DNA of 64,000 nucleotides, taken from contig NZ_CP047025.1 in the NCBI RefSeq assembly GCF_009796845.1, positions 2,976,001 through 3,040,000 on the forward strand. Direction: 5' to 3'. The stretch comes from Cobetia sp. L2A1 (GTDB taxonomy: Bacteria > Pseudomonadota > Gammaproteobacteria > Pseudomonadales > Halomonadaceae). The translations under genes and the position numbers were made by a program. Positions 46,637 to 54,322 of the stretch are shown piece by piece; position 1 is the stretch's first letter, and each line of letters begins with the position of its first letter. The notes beneath the pieces were generated by a model. The model saw only the letters and a list, made by a program, of their open reading frames with translations, had not been told where the DNA came from and searched no databases.

Positions 46637-46954
46637 TTAACGCGTGAAGATACTGTCGCCTAGATCATCGATGGTACGACGCGCCTTGAGCAAGGTGAGT
46701 TCTATCGCACCTTCCTCTGACGGTACGGTATCGGAGCGCTCGAAGCGATGCTCTAGCATCTCGCCATCTCCTGGCTCGCCAGCGTTGTCATCACTCACCA
46801 CTAATGGCTTGCGAATAAGCCCAGAGACGCGATATTGCCCCTCATGTTTCTGCGGCATTGCCACGATCAGATAGCCATTATATTCAGTGGACTCCGGCTC
46901 CTTGACGGGGGCAGGCTCGCCAGCAGAAAACAGTTTCTTGAGCATTCCCAACAT
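46637..46954 (-). CDS. HlyU-family protein
   Basis: Small protein of 105 residues starting MLGMLKKLFSAG, with YNGYLIVAMPQKHEGQYRVSG and LIRKPL followed by HRFERSDTVPSEEGAIELTLLKARRTIDDLGD, matching the short HlyU-like family (annotated as transcriptional regulators, function poorly known) rather than the ArsR-type HlyU of Vibrio. ATG 46954. An AT-rich region with a TCATTAT-N4-ATAATGA dyad lies 44 bases upstream. Confidence 0.8.
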   Translation of the reverse strand: MLGMLKKLFSAGEPAPVKEPESTEYNGYLIVAMPQKHEGQYRVSGLIRKPLVVSDDNAGEPGDGEMLEHRFERSDTVPSEEGAIELTLLKARRTIDDLGDSIFTR

Positions 46955-47410
46955 GATGAATATCCCTTGCGTGGCACGGTAACAGTGTTACCGGCAATCA
47001 TTATGAAAATAATGATAATAATAAAGAGTTACTGTCTCGTTGATGAAGATAGCGGACAGGCCATGGTTTCCGAGAAATGGATTATTGAAAAACAGGGTCT
47101 CGGAAAACTGACATTTGATGAGTTATTGCTTTGTCAAAAACACGGGCGACAAGCATCGCACGCCGCCCTGACCGTGAACAGTCACGCGCCGATGCAACAG
47201 GCCATCTGCATGCCATCGATGCGAAGCACTTCCTGCGCATGGGGTCCGATGTGAGATGACTGACCAGATAGCACAACGCCGGCCCCTCCAGCAGCGATAA
47301 TGCTACAGGAAGGGCCGGCGCCATGATGGCCCGACAGATACTCGTTCGGGTCAGGTGAGCACTCGCACGTACTGGCCAGTCTCACCCTACGGGCATCTCT
47401 CGATAGTCCC
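46955..47410. other. intergenic region left of argG
   Basis: It contains an AT-rich dyad TCATTAT-GAAA-ATAATGA (46998-47015), a doubtful 83-codon plus-strand frame (47003-47254) without ribosome site or recognisable similarity, and a large imperfect hairpin at 47277-47320 (CGCCGGCCC...GGGCCGGCG) that may end the argG transcript though no T run follows. Confidence 0.4.
47277..47320 (-). terminator. large GC-rich hairpin after argG
   Basis: CGCCGGCCCCTCC pairs with GGA-AGGGCCGGCG, and an inner AGCA/TGCT helix caps it. It lies about 90 bases after the argG stop on the minus strand. No T tract is present, so rho-independent termination is uncertain. Confidence 0.45.
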
Positions 47411-48631
47411 TTACTCGATGCCACGACCCTTGCTGGCAGCGATACGCAGACGCAGAGAGTTCAGCTTGATGAAGCCAGCCGCATCTTTCTGATCGTAGGC
47501 ACCCGCATCGTCTTCGAAGGTCGCGATGGAGGCATCAAACAGCGAATCTTCAGACTGACGGCCGACGACGATCACGTTGCCCTTGTAGAGCTTGAGACGC
47601 ACGTCGCCGTTGACGACTTTCTGGGACTCATCGATGGCAGCCTGCAGCATGCGGCGCTCCGGGCTCCACCAGTAGCCGTTGTATACCAGCTCAGCGTACT
47701 TGGGCATCATCTCATCCTTCAGGTGGGCCGCTTCGCGGTCCAACGTGATGGATTCGATGGCACGGTGAGCACGCATCATGATGGTGCCACCCGGTGTTTC
47801 GTAGCAACCACGCGACTTCATGCCGACGTAACGGTTCTCGACGATATCGAGACGACCAATACCGTTGGCACCGCCGACCTTGTTCAGGAGCTCAAGCACT
47901 TCGTGAGCGGCCATTTCCTTGCCGTCGACGGCAGTGATATCGCCCTTGGTGTAGGTCAGATCGATGTAGGTCGCTTCGTTCGGCGCCTGCTCCGGGCTGA
48001 CGCTCCAGCGCCACATGTCTTCTTCGCACTCGGTCCACGGGTCTTCCAGCACACCACCTTCATAGGAGATGTGCAGCAGATTCGCGTCCATGGAGTACGG
48101 CGACTTCTTCTTGTTCTTGGCATAGTCGACTTCGATACCGTGCTCTTCACAGTATTCCATCAACTTCTCGCGGGAGTTCAGATCCCACTCACGCCACGGC
48201 GCGATGACCTGGATGCCCGGCTTGAGCGCGTAGGCACCCAGCTCGAAGCGTACCTGATCGTTGCCCTTGCCGGTTGCACCGTGAGAGATGGCGTCAGCGC
48301 CGGTCTCGTTGGCGATCTCGACCAGACGACGCGCGATCAGCGGACGTGCAATGGAGGTGCCCAGCAGGTACTCGCCTTCATAGATGGCGTTGGCACGGAA
48401 CATCGGGAAGACGTAATCGCGAACGAACACCTCACGGAGATCCTCGACGTAGATTTCCTTCACGCCGAGAGCCTTTGCCTTGGCGCGTGCCGGCTCGACT
48501 TCTTCACCCTGACCGAGATCAGCCGTAAAGGTCACAACTTCACAGTTGTAGGTTTCCTGCAGCCACTTGACGATGACTGAAGTGTCCAGGCCGCCGGAGT
48601 AGGCGAGAACGACCTTTTTCACGTCGGACAT
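47411..48631 (-). CDS. argG: argininosuccinate synthase
   Basis: Condenses citrulline and aspartate with ATP to argininosuccinate in arginine synthesis; 406 residues, the usual bacterial length. The PP-loop [13 protein letters not shown] starts at residue 8, and citrulline/aspartate segments include [42 protein letters not shown] and [20 protein letters not shown] 48631 follows AGGAG at 6 bases. A perfect hairpin stands in its leader just upstream (48661-48692). argF lies 2 kb away on the other strand. Confidence 0.97.
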   Translation of the reverse strand: MSDVKKVVLAYSGGLDTSVIVKWLQETYNCEVVTFTADLGQGEEVEPARAKAKALGVKEIYVEDLREVFVRDYVFPMFRANAIYEGEYLLGTSIARPLIARRLVEIANETGADAISHGATGKGNDQVRFELGAYALKPGIQVIAPWREWDLNSREKLMEYCEEHGIEVDYAKNKKKSPYSMDANLLHISYEGGVLEDPWTECEEDMWRWSVSPEQAPNEATYIDLTYTKGDITAVDGKEMAAHEVLELLNKVGGANGIGRLDIVENRYVGMKSRGCYETPGGTIMMRAHRAIESITLDREAAHLKDEMMPKYAELVYNGYWWSPERRMLQAAIDESQKVVNGDVRLKLYKGNVIVVGRQSEDSLFDASIATFEDDAGAYDQKDAAGFIKLNSLRLRIAASKGRGIE

Positions 48632-48660
48632 GCTTGACTCCTGAGTTGATGCTTGTAGTA

Positions 48661-48692
48661 CCTGCGGTAACCTCGTCAGAGGTTACCGCAGG
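48661..48692 (-). promoter_or_regulatory. perfect stem-loop in the argG leader
   Basis: CCTGCGGTAACCTC and GAGGTTACCGCAGG form a perfect 14-bp stem with a four-base loop, 30 bases before the argG ATG. A perfect -10 hexamer TATAAT (minus strand, 48778-48773) lies upstream, so the hairpin would be within the transcribed leader. No T run follows, so it is not a standard terminator. Confidence 0.65.
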
Positions 48693-48772
48693 GGGATGAG
48701 ATCGCCCGGACATGACAGACAAGCATCTCGATACCGACACTGCCCATCCATCCGATTCGCGATGTGAGGCCG

Positions 48773-48778
48773 ATTATA
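48773..48778 (-). promoter_or_regulatory. -10 element of probable argG promoter
   Basis: TATAAT on the minus strand, about 140 bases before the argG ATG. A convincing -35 was not found at 16-18 bases upstream, so an activator may be needed or the element is fortuitous. Confidence 0.45.
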
Positions 48779-48985
48779 GCGAGGCTGGCACCTCACCGAT
48801 ACTGCCCACAAGGGCTGATCTCCGACACCTGACGTTCATCAAGCCGCCTGTGCCGCCTCTTCCGAACCGGTTGCCATCGCCGCCGCCATCGCCCTGCTAC
48901 CCACGCCCTGCTACAATTGCGCACTTTGAGCGTCGGCAACATGTACGGCGCAGCACGAGATGCAATGACGGGATTGGAGATCTTG

Positions 48986-49678
48986 ATGACCCAGGCGAGC
49001 GAGCGCACGCAGATGGCACAGCGTTTCCGTGGCTACCTGCCGGTAGTGGTCGACCTTGAGACGGGCGGTTTCAATGCTGCCGGTGATGCACTGCTCGAGA
49101 TTGCTGCTGTCACGCTGACCATGGATGAACACGGCAACATGGTGCCGGATGCAACCTACGCCTTTCACGTGGCACCCTTTGAGGGCGCCAACGTCGAGCA
49201 GTCGGCGCTGGACTTTACCGGCATTGATCTGGACAACCCGGTACGCAAGCAGGTGGCGGTGGTCGAAAGCCAGGCGCTGGGCGAAATTTTCAGCCCTATC
49301 CGCAAGGCCATCAAGGCCCACGGCTGCACGCGCGCGATACTGGTCGGCCATAATGCCGCCTTCGATCAGGGCTTCCTGAATGCAGCGGTGGAACGCTGTG
49401 GTATCAAGCGTAACCCGTTCCATCCGTTCTCCTGTTTCGACACCGCGTCACTGGCGGGCCTGGTCTATGGCCAGACGGTACTGGCGCGCGCCTGTCGCGC
49501 TGCCGGCATCGAATTCGACAACGCCGCTGCACACTCGGCCCGCTATGATACCGAGCGCACCGCTGAGCTGTTCTGCTCCATGGTCAACCGCTACAAGGAC
49601 CTGGGAGGGTGGGACCTGGCGATGGAAGAACAGGGCATGAACGAGCCAGTCGTGGATAGCGAAGCATCCGCACCCTGA
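48986..49678 (+). CDS. rnt: ribonuclease T
   Basis: DEDDh 3'-5' exoribonuclease that trims tRNA and other stable RNA 3' ends; 230 residues (E. coli 215). Catalytic residues: D23 and E25 in [13 protein letters not shown]127 in [10 protein letters not shown], and H183/D188 in [10 protein letters not shown]. The segment [19 protein letters not shown] is a family signature. ATG 48986 aligns with the E. coli start and has GGAG at 8 bases; upstream starts at 48917-48965 are rejected. A terminator follows at 49719. Confidence 0.96.
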   Translation: MTQASERTQMAQRFRGYLPVVVDLETGGFNAAGDALLEIAAVTLTMDEHGNMVPDATYAFHVAPFEGANVEQSALDFTGIDLDNPVRKQVAVVESQALGEIFSPIRKAIKAHGCTRAILVGHNAAFDQGFLNAAVERCGIKRNPFHPFSCFDTASLAGLVYGQTVLARACRAAGIEFDNAAAHSARYDTERTAELFCSMVNRYKDLGGWDLAMEEQGMNEPVVDSEASAP

Positions 49679-49718
49679 GTTCTGCTCCCCTTTGACGTCA
49701 TGGCTTGTTCGCGCCATG

Positions 49719-49755
49719 AAAACGCCCCCATAGCGATGCTATGGGGGCGTTTTTG
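49719..49755. terminator. terminator between rnt and grxD
   Basis: AAAACGCCCCCATAGC-GAT-GCTATGGGGGCGTTTT, a perfect 16-bp stem with A/T flanks, between convergent genes; works in both directions. Confidence 0.92.
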
Positions 49756-49850
49756 ATTCTGCTATCAATGCAGCCATTGTCTATTCGCAAGCACTTATCA
49801 ACAGTTGCCCGTCAACAAGGGCTTATCGACAGGTATGCATCAACATCCGA

Positions 49851-50183
49851 TCACTCGGCAGGTGCTTCCTGAACGGCCTGCTTGATCATCGGTTCCAGCT
49901 CGCCGCTTTGATACATCTCAACCACGATGTCACAGCCGCCGACCAGCTCACCGTTGACCCACAGCTGCGGGAAGGTCGGCCAGTTGGCGTACTTCGGCAG
50001 TTCGGCACGGATATCCGGGTTATCGAGAATGTTGACGAACGCGAAGCGCTCGCCACAGGACATCACGGCCTGAACGGTCTGGGCAGAGAAACCGCACTGC
50101 GGCAGCTGCGGGGTGCCTTTCATGTACAGCAGAATCGGGTTATCGCCAATCTGCTTCTCAATCGATTCTATGGTGGTGCTCAT
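49851..50183 (-). CDS. grxD: monothiol glutaredoxin 4 (CGFS type)
   Basis: Glutaredoxin of 110 residues that binds and delivers [2Fe-2S] clusters with glutathione. The active site is CGFS with Cys30, the GSH-binding Lys in YMKGTP (K22), the cis-Pro WPTFPQLWVNGELVGG and CDIV. ATG 50183 follows GAGG at 8 bases. Monocistronic, convergent with rnt, divergent from argF. Confidence 0.96.
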   Translation of the reverse strand: MSTTIESIEKQIGDNPILLYMKGTPQLPQCGFSAQTVQAVMSCGERFAFVNILDNPDIRAELPKYANWPTFPQLWVNGELVGGCDIVVEMYQSGELEPMIKQAVQEAPAE

Positions 50184-50493
50184 GTGAGATCCTCGGACGG
50201 TGGGCGCATGCCCGTGAGTGTCATTCCCTCATTCTACTGGGGGTGAGCTACGAATTCAGCCCCCGATATTGCCTCAGGTAGACATTGCTGTCTGCCCCCC
50301 ACTTCTCTGCGTGCTTGCAGAGATAGTATAGAGAGCATGACGCAGCGTTGCGCCCGCTCGCTCAGCTGGCTAGGATGGCTCTTTTGACAGGCAGCGCCAT
50401 CAGGGCGCCGTGACGGTCGGTTACTTCATTTTGCACCGACGCATGGCGCCCTTTTCGATGCCGCTGTCCGAGACCATGACAGGAGCCCGTTCG

Positions 50494-51411
50494 ATGGCCA
50501 CCCGGCACTTTTTGACTTTGCTTGATCTTTCTCCGGAAGAACTCGACTACCTCATCCAGCGCGCAATCACCATCAAGGACGGGCTGAAGAAGGAAGGCCC
50601 GGTATATACCCCCATGGCCAACCGAACGCTGGCGATGATTTTCGAAAAATCTTCCACGCGTACGCGTGTATCTTTCGAAACCGCCATGGCCCAGTTCGGT
50701 GGCCATGCCTTGTTCCTGTCCTCGCGCGATACCCAACTGGGCCGTGGTGAGCCGATCGGTGATACGGCGCGCGTGCTATCAGAGATGGTGGATGGCGTGA
50801 TGATCCGCACCTTCGCTCACTCTGACATCGAAGCCTTCGCTGATGCCTCATCCGTACCGGTCATCAATGCACTGACCGACGATTATCATCCCTGCCAGCT
50901 GCTGGCCGACGTGATGACGTGGACCGAATGCCGCGGCTCCGTGAAGGGCAAGACTGCCGTGTGGATCGGCGATGGCAACAATATGTGCCATTCGTGGATC
51001 AACGCGGCGCGTCAGTTCGACTTCACGCTGCGCATCTGCTGCCCGGAAGGTTACGAGCCGGATAGCGAAATCGTTGCCGCCGCTGGGGGCCGTGTCAGCA
51101 TTCACCGTGACCCGCAGGAAGCCGTGCTGGGCGCAGACCTGGTCACCACCGATGTGTGGGCTTCCATGGGTCAGGAAGAAGAGCAGCTCAAGCGTGAAGC
51201 TGACTTCGCCGGTTATCAGGTCAATGAAGCCATGCTCGACAAGGCCGCTGCTGACGTCATCTTCCTGCATTGCCTGCCGGCACACCGCGGTGAAGAAATC
51301 AGCATGGGCCTGCTGGATGATCCGCGCGCGGTTGTCTGGCAAGAAGCGGGCAACCGTCTGCACGCGCAGAAGGCATTGCTGGAATTCCTGATGCTGGGCC
51401 GTCAGGGCTGA
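50494..51411 (+). CDS. argF: ornithine carbamoyltransferase
   Basis: Makes citrulline from ornithine and carbamoyl phosphate. It has 305 residues. The carbamoyl-phosphate loop SSTRTRVSF is at about 53-61, then [13 protein letters not shown], and the ornithine-binding [12 protein letters not shown] with Cys260. ATG 50494 follows AGGAG at 8 bases; in-frame upstream starts from 50410 add unrelated residues. It supplies citrulline to argG nearby. Confidence 0.97.
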   Translation: MATRHFLTLLDLSPEELDYLIQRAITIKDGLKKEGPVYTPMANRTLAMIFEKSSTRTRVSFETAMAQFGGHALFLSSRDTQLGRGEPIGDTARVLSEMVDGVMIRTFAHSDIEAFADASSVPVINALTDDYHPCQLLADVMTWTECRGSVKGKTAVWIGDGNNMCHSWINAARQFDFTLRICCPEGYEPDSEIVAAAGGRVSIHRDPQEAVLGADLVTTDVWASMGQEEEQLKREADFAGYQVNEAMLDKAAADVIFLHCLPAHRGEEISMGLLDDPRAVVWQEAGNRLHAQKALLEFLMLGRQG

Positions 51412-51627
51412 CCTCAGGGTTGGTAGCAAAGCGAAGCATGACGCAACCGCCTGCATCCCTGCCGGCGGTTGCATCGTATTGATCCATCAAGTGCTCTAGT
51501 ACGCGCTCCGACATGCGCACAAGCAAGTGCTTACATGCGTGCTCTGATACACGTGCCAATGATTGCCTCAAGAGCATTGCACCAGCGGCGCCCTTCCCGC
51601 CCTCAGCGTTCGGATTGACCTGCCATC

Positions 51628-52710
51628 ATGCAACCGCTTCTACAGATCGACTCGCTCGAATGTCGCTACGACACTACCGTGGTGACGAGCGATATCAGCT
51701 TCTCACTCAACAAGGGTGACATCGCGTGTCTGCTCGGCCCTTCGGGCTGTGGCAAGACTACCCTACTGCGTGCCATTGCCGGCTTCGAACCGGTCGCCAT
51801 CGGTGAGATACGCCTCGAGGGAGAAGTCCTTTCCAGTGCGACGCATCTGACCGCACCAGAACAACGCCAGGTCGGCATGGTGTTTCAGGACTATGCACTG
51901 TTTCCTCACCTGAGTGTCGCCGACAACGTGGCCTTTGGCGTGCGGCGCATGGCCAAGACGGCACGTCATGAGAAGGTTGCGGAACTGCTGACGCTGGTCG
52001 GGCTCGGCGATCTCGGCGAGCGCTTCCCGCATGAGCTTTCTGGCGGCCAGCAACAGCGGGTGGCACTGGCACGCGCGCTGGCACCAGAGCCACGCATTCT
52101 GCTGCTCGATGAGCCGTTCTCGAATCTGGATGTCGAACTACGCCGTCAGCTGAGTCAGGAGGTGCGACGTATACTCAAGCATCTTGGTATCAGTGCGGTG
52201 TTGGTGACGCATGATCAGAACGAAGCCTTTGCGATGGCCGATCAGATAGGCGTCATCCATGCTGGGCATCTTCAGCAGTGGGATACGCCCTTCAATCTTT
52301 ATCATGAGCCAGCCACCCGCTTCGTCGCCAACTTCATTGGCCAGGGCTACTTCATTCCCGGCATATTGAATGACAGCGAGAGCGTGTCGACGGAACTTGG
52401 CACGATTCGGGGCAACCGTGCCTATGCCTACGCGGTAGGCACGCCTGTTGATGTGCTGTTACGCCCGGATGATCTGGTACTCGCCGAAGGCGCCTCTCAG
52501 GATACAGACCTGAAAGCACAGGTACTAAGTGCCACCTTTGCCGGTACCAGCACGCTTTATCGCCTGGCGCTTCCCTCTGGTCGCGAAGTTGAGGCGGCCT
52601 TCAACAGCCACCACGATTATCAGCCGGGGCAGGAGGTCACTCTCCGCATTCAGGCAGATCACCTGATTCTGTTCGAGCGTCTCGACGCTGGCTCTTCGTC
52701 GATAGGATGA
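51628..52710 (+). CDS. ABC transporter ATPase, FbpC/PotA type (orphan)
   Basis: ATPase of 360 residues. Walker A GPSGCGKTT at 37-45, Q-loop GMVFQDYALFPHLSV, signature LSGGQ at 137-141, Walker B LLLLDEPFSNLD with D161/E162, H-loop VLVTHDQNEAFAMADQIGV. A C-terminal TOBE/OB region (about 240-350) is like FbpC iron(III) and spermidine/putrescine importers. The phrase EPFSNLDVELRRQL favours the FbpC/iron branch. No permease or binding-protein gene is adjacent in either direction, so partners are encoded elsewhere. Confidence 0.9.
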   Translation: MQPLLQIDSLECRYDTTVVTSDISFSLNKGDIACLLGPSGCGKTTLLRAIAGFEPVAIGEIRLEGEVLSSATHLTAPEQRQVGMVFQDYALFPHLSVADNVAFGVRRMAKTARHEKVAELLTLVGLGDLGERFPHELSGGQQQRVALARALAPEPRILLLDEPFSNLDVELRRQLSQEVRRILKHLGISAVLVTHDQNEAFAMADQIGVIHAGHLQQWDTPFNLYHEPATRFVANFIGQGYFIPGILNDSESVSTELGTIRGNRAYAYAVGTPVDVLLRPDDLVLAEGASQDTDLKAQVLSATFAGTSTLYRLALPSGREVEAAFNSHHDYQPGQEVTLRIQADHLILFERLDAGSSSIG

Positions 52711-52832
52711 TAGTGCTGCTCGGAGGTAGTACTCGTCTGATGCCGTTGCAGCGCCCTCACAGGATGCTCCCTCCGCCCCTTGGGCTGGGGGGGGGCAATA
52801 CACCAAACATGCGGACATGAAAATTCAGACAC

Positions 52833-52866
52833 AAAAAAACGGCCACCCTGAAGGATGACCGCTTTT
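52833..52866 (-). terminator. terminator of the tRNA-Ala pair
   Basis: On the minus strand CGGTCATCC-TTC-AGGGTGGCCG (with mismatches) is followed by seven T, just after the distal tRNA-Ala. Confidence 0.85.
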
Positions 52867-52876
52867 TCAAGAATTC

Positions 52877-52952
52877 TGGTGGAGCCTAGCGGGATCGAAC
52901 CGCTGACCTCAACACTGCCAGTGTTGCGCTCTCCCAGCTGAGCTAAGGCCCC
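52877..52952 (-). tRNA. tRNA-Ala (anticodon GGC), distal copy
   Basis: 76 bases including encoded CCA. The cloverleaf is complete, with GGGGCCU acceptor, anticodon stem AACAC/GUGUU around the GGC anticodon, and TTCGATC T-loop. It is identical to the copy at 53040-53115. Reads GCC/GCU. Confidence 0.96.
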
Positions 52953-53039
52953 GAATCAGACTGCCTTTCCTGATGTCTTGCACTCAGAAAACATGACAGT
53001 ACCATCATGAAGCAACCATACCACTCATACCGGTGATGA

Positions 53040-53115
53040 TGGTGGAGCCTAGCGGGATCGAACCGCTGACCTCAACACTGCCAGTGTTGCGCTCTCCCAG
53101 CTGAGCTAAGGCCCC
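53040..53115 (-). tRNA. tRNA-Ala (anticodon GGC), proximal copy
   Basis: Identical 76-base copy including CCA, 87 bases upstream of the other on the minus strand. The promoter at 53133-53161 should drive both as one transcript. Confidence 0.96.
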
Positions 53116-53436
53116 TCTTCACAATGCAGCGCATGTTACAGAGCACCGAATACGTCGTCAACCTCTTATTTTTGCTGCGCTTTGTGCTCTTTACCGCATG
53201 TCATGCAGTCGATACGCCGACGCTGTCGTACACGCTTGGCGAAGGCAATGCTCATGGAGAGACCTCATGCCGATATCACGTCTGAATGACACCCTTGCGT
53301 CCTGATGTTTTTCATTGAGTGGTTATCTTGCATGCGACGCATAGGGTAACAGTGGGCATCGACAAGCCCAGTCCCAATGGGTACATTGAAAGCCGCTTTC
53401 ACTCACTTACCCGTTGACATCCCTACTGGAGCCACC
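53116..53436. other. gap between tRNA-Ala and gacA
   Basis: Holds the leftward tRNA promoter (53133-53161) and presumably the rightward gacA promoter. No additional gene was recognised. Confidence 0.5.
53133..53161 (-). promoter_or_regulatory. promoter of the tRNA-Ala pair
   Basis: TTGACG (53161-53156) and TAACAT (53138-53133) on the minus strand at 17-base spacing, 18 bases before the first tRNA base. Confidence 0.7.
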
Positions 53437-54099
53437 TTGATCAAGGTTCTTGTCGCTGACGACCACCATCTGGTGCGTACCAGCATCGTCCGTACCATTG
53501 AGCTAGAGGAAGGGCTCAAGGTGATTGCAGAAGCCTCGGATGGCGAAACCGCGATCAAACTCTGCCGTGAACACAGTCCGGATATCGTACTGATGGATAT
53601 ACGCATGCCTGGCGTAGACGGCCTGGAGGCGACACAGAAGATCGTGCGTAGCCTGCCTGATGTCAGAGTGATCGTGTTGACCGCCTATCTCGAGGAATCC
53701 TTCGCCAAACGCCTGTTGGAGGCGGGAGCCTTCGGCTTCATCTCCAAGGGCACGCCCTTCGATGAGATGATTCGTGCCATACGCCAGGTGGCGCGTGGTG
53801 AGCGCTATCTGTCACCCGAGATTGCTCAACGCCTGGTATTTTCCGGTATGGATACCAAACGCAGCAATCCGTTCGAGCAGCTATCGAGCAGAGAGCTCCA
53901 GGTCGCCATGATGATTGTCAATTGCCATCGTGTCAGCGAGATATCGGATCGCCTCCATCTAAGTCCCAAGACCGTCAATACTTATCGTTACCGTATCTTT
54001 GACAAACTCGCGGTGGCCAGTGATGTGGAGATGACGCACCTGGCAATGCGCCACAAGCTGCTGGATGACTATGCGCTGGACCGTCCCGACGACTCCTGA
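53437..54099 (+). CDS. gacA: response regulator GacA/UvrY
   Basis: NarL/FixJ-family regulator of 220 residues, partner of the BarA/GacS sensor; in related bacteria it switches on Rsm/Csr small RNAs. Receiver domain: D8/D9 acidic pocket, phosphoacceptor D54 (VLMDIRMPG), T82, K104 (FISKG). LuxR-type HTH at about 145-205 (LSSRELQVAMMIVNCHRVSEIS, LSPKTVNTYRYRIFDKL). The start is TTG at 53437, giving IKVLVADDHHLVR as in GacA, with GGAG 6 bases upstream; an upstream ATG (53377) adds 20 unlike residues. It precedes uvrC, as in other gammaproteobacteria. Confidence 0.95.
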   Translation: MIKVLVADDHHLVRTSIVRTIELEEGLKVIAEASDGETAIKLCREHSPDIVLMDIRMPGVDGLEATQKIVRSLPDVRVIVLTAYLEESFAKRLLEAGAFGFISKGTPFDEMIRAIRQVARGERYLSPEIAQRLVFSGMDTKRSNPFEQLSSRELQVAMMIVNCHRVSEISDRLHLSPKTVNTYRYRIFDKLAVASDVEMTHLAMRHKLLDDYALDRPDDS

Positions 54100-54149
54100 T
54101 CGCAAGGCAACAGCCGACGGCGGCGCAACAACATCGCTTGCGAGCGCCA

Positions 54150-54187
54150 GACAACGCCATCCTTTTCAGGGTGGCGTTGTCATTTTT
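54150..54187 (+). terminator. terminator-like hairpin after gacA
   Basis: GACAACGCCA-TCC paired with GG-G-TGGCGTTGTC and followed by ATTTTT, 50 bases after gacA. It should reduce read-through into uvrC. Confidence 0.75.
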
Positions 54188-54237
54188 GGCTTGGACGTGA
54201 TGACTGGGATGTCATGGCCCGGATGTCATGGACTAGC

Positions 54238-54271
54238 CGTCATGCCGCAGTCGTCATGTCACGGCATGACG
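54238..54271. repeat. inverted repeat and GTCATG cluster upstream of uvrC
   Basis: CGTCATGCCG (54238-54247) and CGGCATGACG (54262-54271) are a perfect 10-bp dyad. The region 54198-54271 contains several further ATGTCATGG/GTCATG words. Possible operator or RNA hairpin before uvrC. Confidence 0.6.
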
Positions 54272-54322
54272 AGACGTCCATCATCTTTGATAGACTTGTG
54301 GCATTGCCAGACGAGGAGTCAC

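Noticed and set aside
47003..47254. 83-codon plus-strand frame in the gap before argG
   Set aside because: No Shine-Dalgarno, no recognisable family, biased residue content; kept only as a remark in the gap entry.
47723..48580. 285-codon plus-strand frame opposite argG
   Set aside because: Shadow of argG; the real gene has full length and its PP-loop motif.
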